The notes under the pieces: generated by a model
What the model saw: only the letters and a program-made list of their open reading frames with translations
Told to the model about the DNA's origin: nothing
Databases searched by the model: none
Source: Gammaproteobacteria bacterium
GTDB lineage: Bacteria; Pseudomonadota; Gammaproteobacteria; Steroidobacterales; Woeseiaceae
Assembly: GCA_030641695.1 (NCBI GenBank)
Contig: DAOWGY010000145.1
Span: forward strand, 1 to 7,310
Length of the DNA: 7,310 bases
Direction: 5' to 3'
Made by a program: the position numbers and the translations under genes
Part shown: one piece after another, positions 6,502 through 7,310 of the stretch
Position numbering within the stretch: the first letter of the stretch is position 1
How the letters are laid out: each line of letters opens with the position of its first letter

Positions 6502-7031
6502 TGCTACGTTTTGTTGCGCCAATCGTTGCGTTCATTCTGCTGTTCGTCGTATTCGCATTCGGCCTGTTCAACGATCCGCGGAAACTGCCGTCACCGTTTC
6601 TCGGAGAGCAGGCGCCGGTGTTCGAATTGCCGTCGCTCACTGAACCTGAGCGGCTGGTCGGATCCACCGACTACGCAGGCCAACCGGCGCTCGTCAACGT
6701 CTGGGCGACCTGGTGTGTGGGCTGCAGGCAGGAGCACGACTTCCTGTTGCAACTCGCCGCAACGGGGACCATTCCGATTTACGGCATCAACTGGCGCGAT
6801 AACCGTCGCGAAGCACTGTCCTGGATACAACAGCTCGGTGATCCATACGAATTTTCAGCGTTTGATGAGGACGGCCGGGTCGGCATCGACTGGGGTGTAT
6901 ACGGTGCACCTGAGACATTCCTCATCAATGCCGAGGGCATCGTGTTACACAAGCATCTCGGTCCACTGACGGCGGCGATCTGGGAACGCGATTTCATACC
7001 GTTGCTGGAAGCCGGAGGCCCGTCATCATGA
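6501..7031 (+). CDS. ccmG: Thiol:disulfide oxidoreductase CcmG (DsbE)
   Basis: This membrane-anchored periplasmic thioredoxin-like protein gives reducing equivalents (from DsbD/CcdA-type donors) to the CcmH/apocytochrome cysteines so heme can be attached. The 176-residue protein has a single N-terminal anchor (about 5-22), then a DsbE fold: GEQAPVFELPSL (35-46), the active site WATWCVGCRQEH with Cys72 and Cys75, the family's GINWRD stretch (95-100), and the GVYGAPETF loop (132-140) with the cis-Pro at 137 and the acidic residue typical of CcmG. The active-site dipeptide is Val-Gly rather than the Pro-Thr of E. coli, within family variation. The start overlaps the ccmF stop by one base, with GGAG 8 nt upstream. 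The stop overlaps ccmH in ATGA. Confidence 0.96.
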   Translation: MLRFVAPIVAFILLFVVFAFGLFNDPRKLPSPFLGEQAPVFELPSLTEPERLVGSTDYAGQPALVNVWATWCVGCRQEHDFLLQLAATGTIPIYGINWRDNRREALSWIQQLGDPYEFSAFDEDGRVGIDWGVYGAPETFLINAEGIVLHKHLGPLTAAIWERDFIPLLEAGGPSS

Positions 7032-7310
7032 GAATTCTGATTGCGAGTTTGATGCTCGTCGTCGCGGCGCCACTGGCGTTTGCAATCGATACCGAAAAGG
7101 CGTTCGACGATCCTGTATTGCAGGCACGCTACGAGGCGATCATCGAAGAAGTTCGTTGCCTGAAGTGCCAGAACCAGAGCATCAAGGATTCGAACGCATT
7201 CCTCGCGTCTGACTTGCGGCGTGAGATCCGTCGCATGCTGGGCGAGGGAAAAACGGACGCCGAGGTGTACGATTTTCTCGTCGCTCGCTACGGTGAGTTT
7301 GCGCTGTACC
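7028..7310 (+). CDS. ccmH: Cytochrome c maturation protein CcmH, N-terminal part (3' end outside window)
   Basis: The first 94 codons of CcmH (also named CcmL or NrfF-like) are present, and the frame is still open at the window end. CcmH is the periplasmic, membrane-anchored thiol partner that works with CcmG on the apocytochrome CXXCH cysteines and forms part of the ligase with CcmF. Residues 1-19 are a clear signal peptide ending in AFA. The redox motif is RCLKCQNQSIKDSNA, with Cys44 and Cys47 matching the family's LRCxxCQ. It is followed by the helical segment LASDLRREIRRMLGEGKTDAEVYDFLVARYGEF, typical of the CcmH three-helix domain. The start at 7028 overlaps the ccmG stop by 4 nt and has GGAGG (7014-7018) 9 nt upstream. 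Whether the gene ends as a short CcmH or carries a fused CcmI-like TPR part cannot be seen. Confidence 0.95.
   Translation, partial: MRILIASLMLVVAAPLAFAIDTEKAFDDPVLQARYEAIIEEVRCLKCQNQSIKDSNAFLASDLRREIRRMLGEGKTDAEVYDFLVARYGEFALY

Noticed and set aside
5446..6522. A 358-codon minus-strand frame opposite ccmF
   Set aside because: Its translation is rich in Arg, Gln, His and Asp with no folded-domain pattern. The opposite strand encodes an unambiguous, full-length CcmF.

Overview
This window reads as an ordinary chromosomal segment of a moderately GC-rich gammaproteobacterium. The evidence is a complete-looking System I (Ccm) cytochrome c maturation operon in the gammaproteobacterial order, preceded by a bacterial-type thymidine kinase whose visible half resembles E. 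coli Tdk closely. I cannot place it to genus. No transposase, phage gene, CRISPR array, tRNA or rRNA is visible, and base composition is even apart from one AT-rich intergenic strip.

Layout: (1) bases 1-294, + strand, hold the 3' half of thymidine kinase (tdk). (2) Bases 301-1587, - strand and convergent with tdk, hold a 428-residue protein joining an ExeA/GspA-type AAA ATPase to a C-terminal FHA (phosphothreonine-binding) domain. (3) Bases 1588-1829 are a 242-bp AT-rich divergent promoter region. (4) Bases 1830-7310, + strand, hold ccmA-ccmB-ccmC-ccmD-ccmE-ccmF-ccmG and the first 94 codons of ccmH. All ccm junctions overlap by 1-4 nt except ccmB-ccmC, which has an 11-nt gap. This looks like one translationally coupled transcript.

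How the ccm genes work together: CcmA (ATPase) and CcmB (membrane subunit) form an ABC complex with CcmC and CcmD. CcmC presents heme on its periplasmic WWD domain to CcmE, which binds it covalently through His122. ATP hydrolysis by CcmA releases holo-CcmE. CcmF, with CcmH, takes the heme from CcmE and attaches it to apocytochrome c. CcmG and CcmH are the thiol-redox arm that keeps the CXXCH cysteines of the apocytochrome reduced.

No wholly new system is evident. The points most worth a second look are: the ATPase-FHA fusion with its threonine-rich tail and altered Walker B pair; a one-residue insertion inside the otherwise near-invariant WWD motif of CcmC; and a matching departure from consensus in CcmE, the protein that receives heme from that motif.
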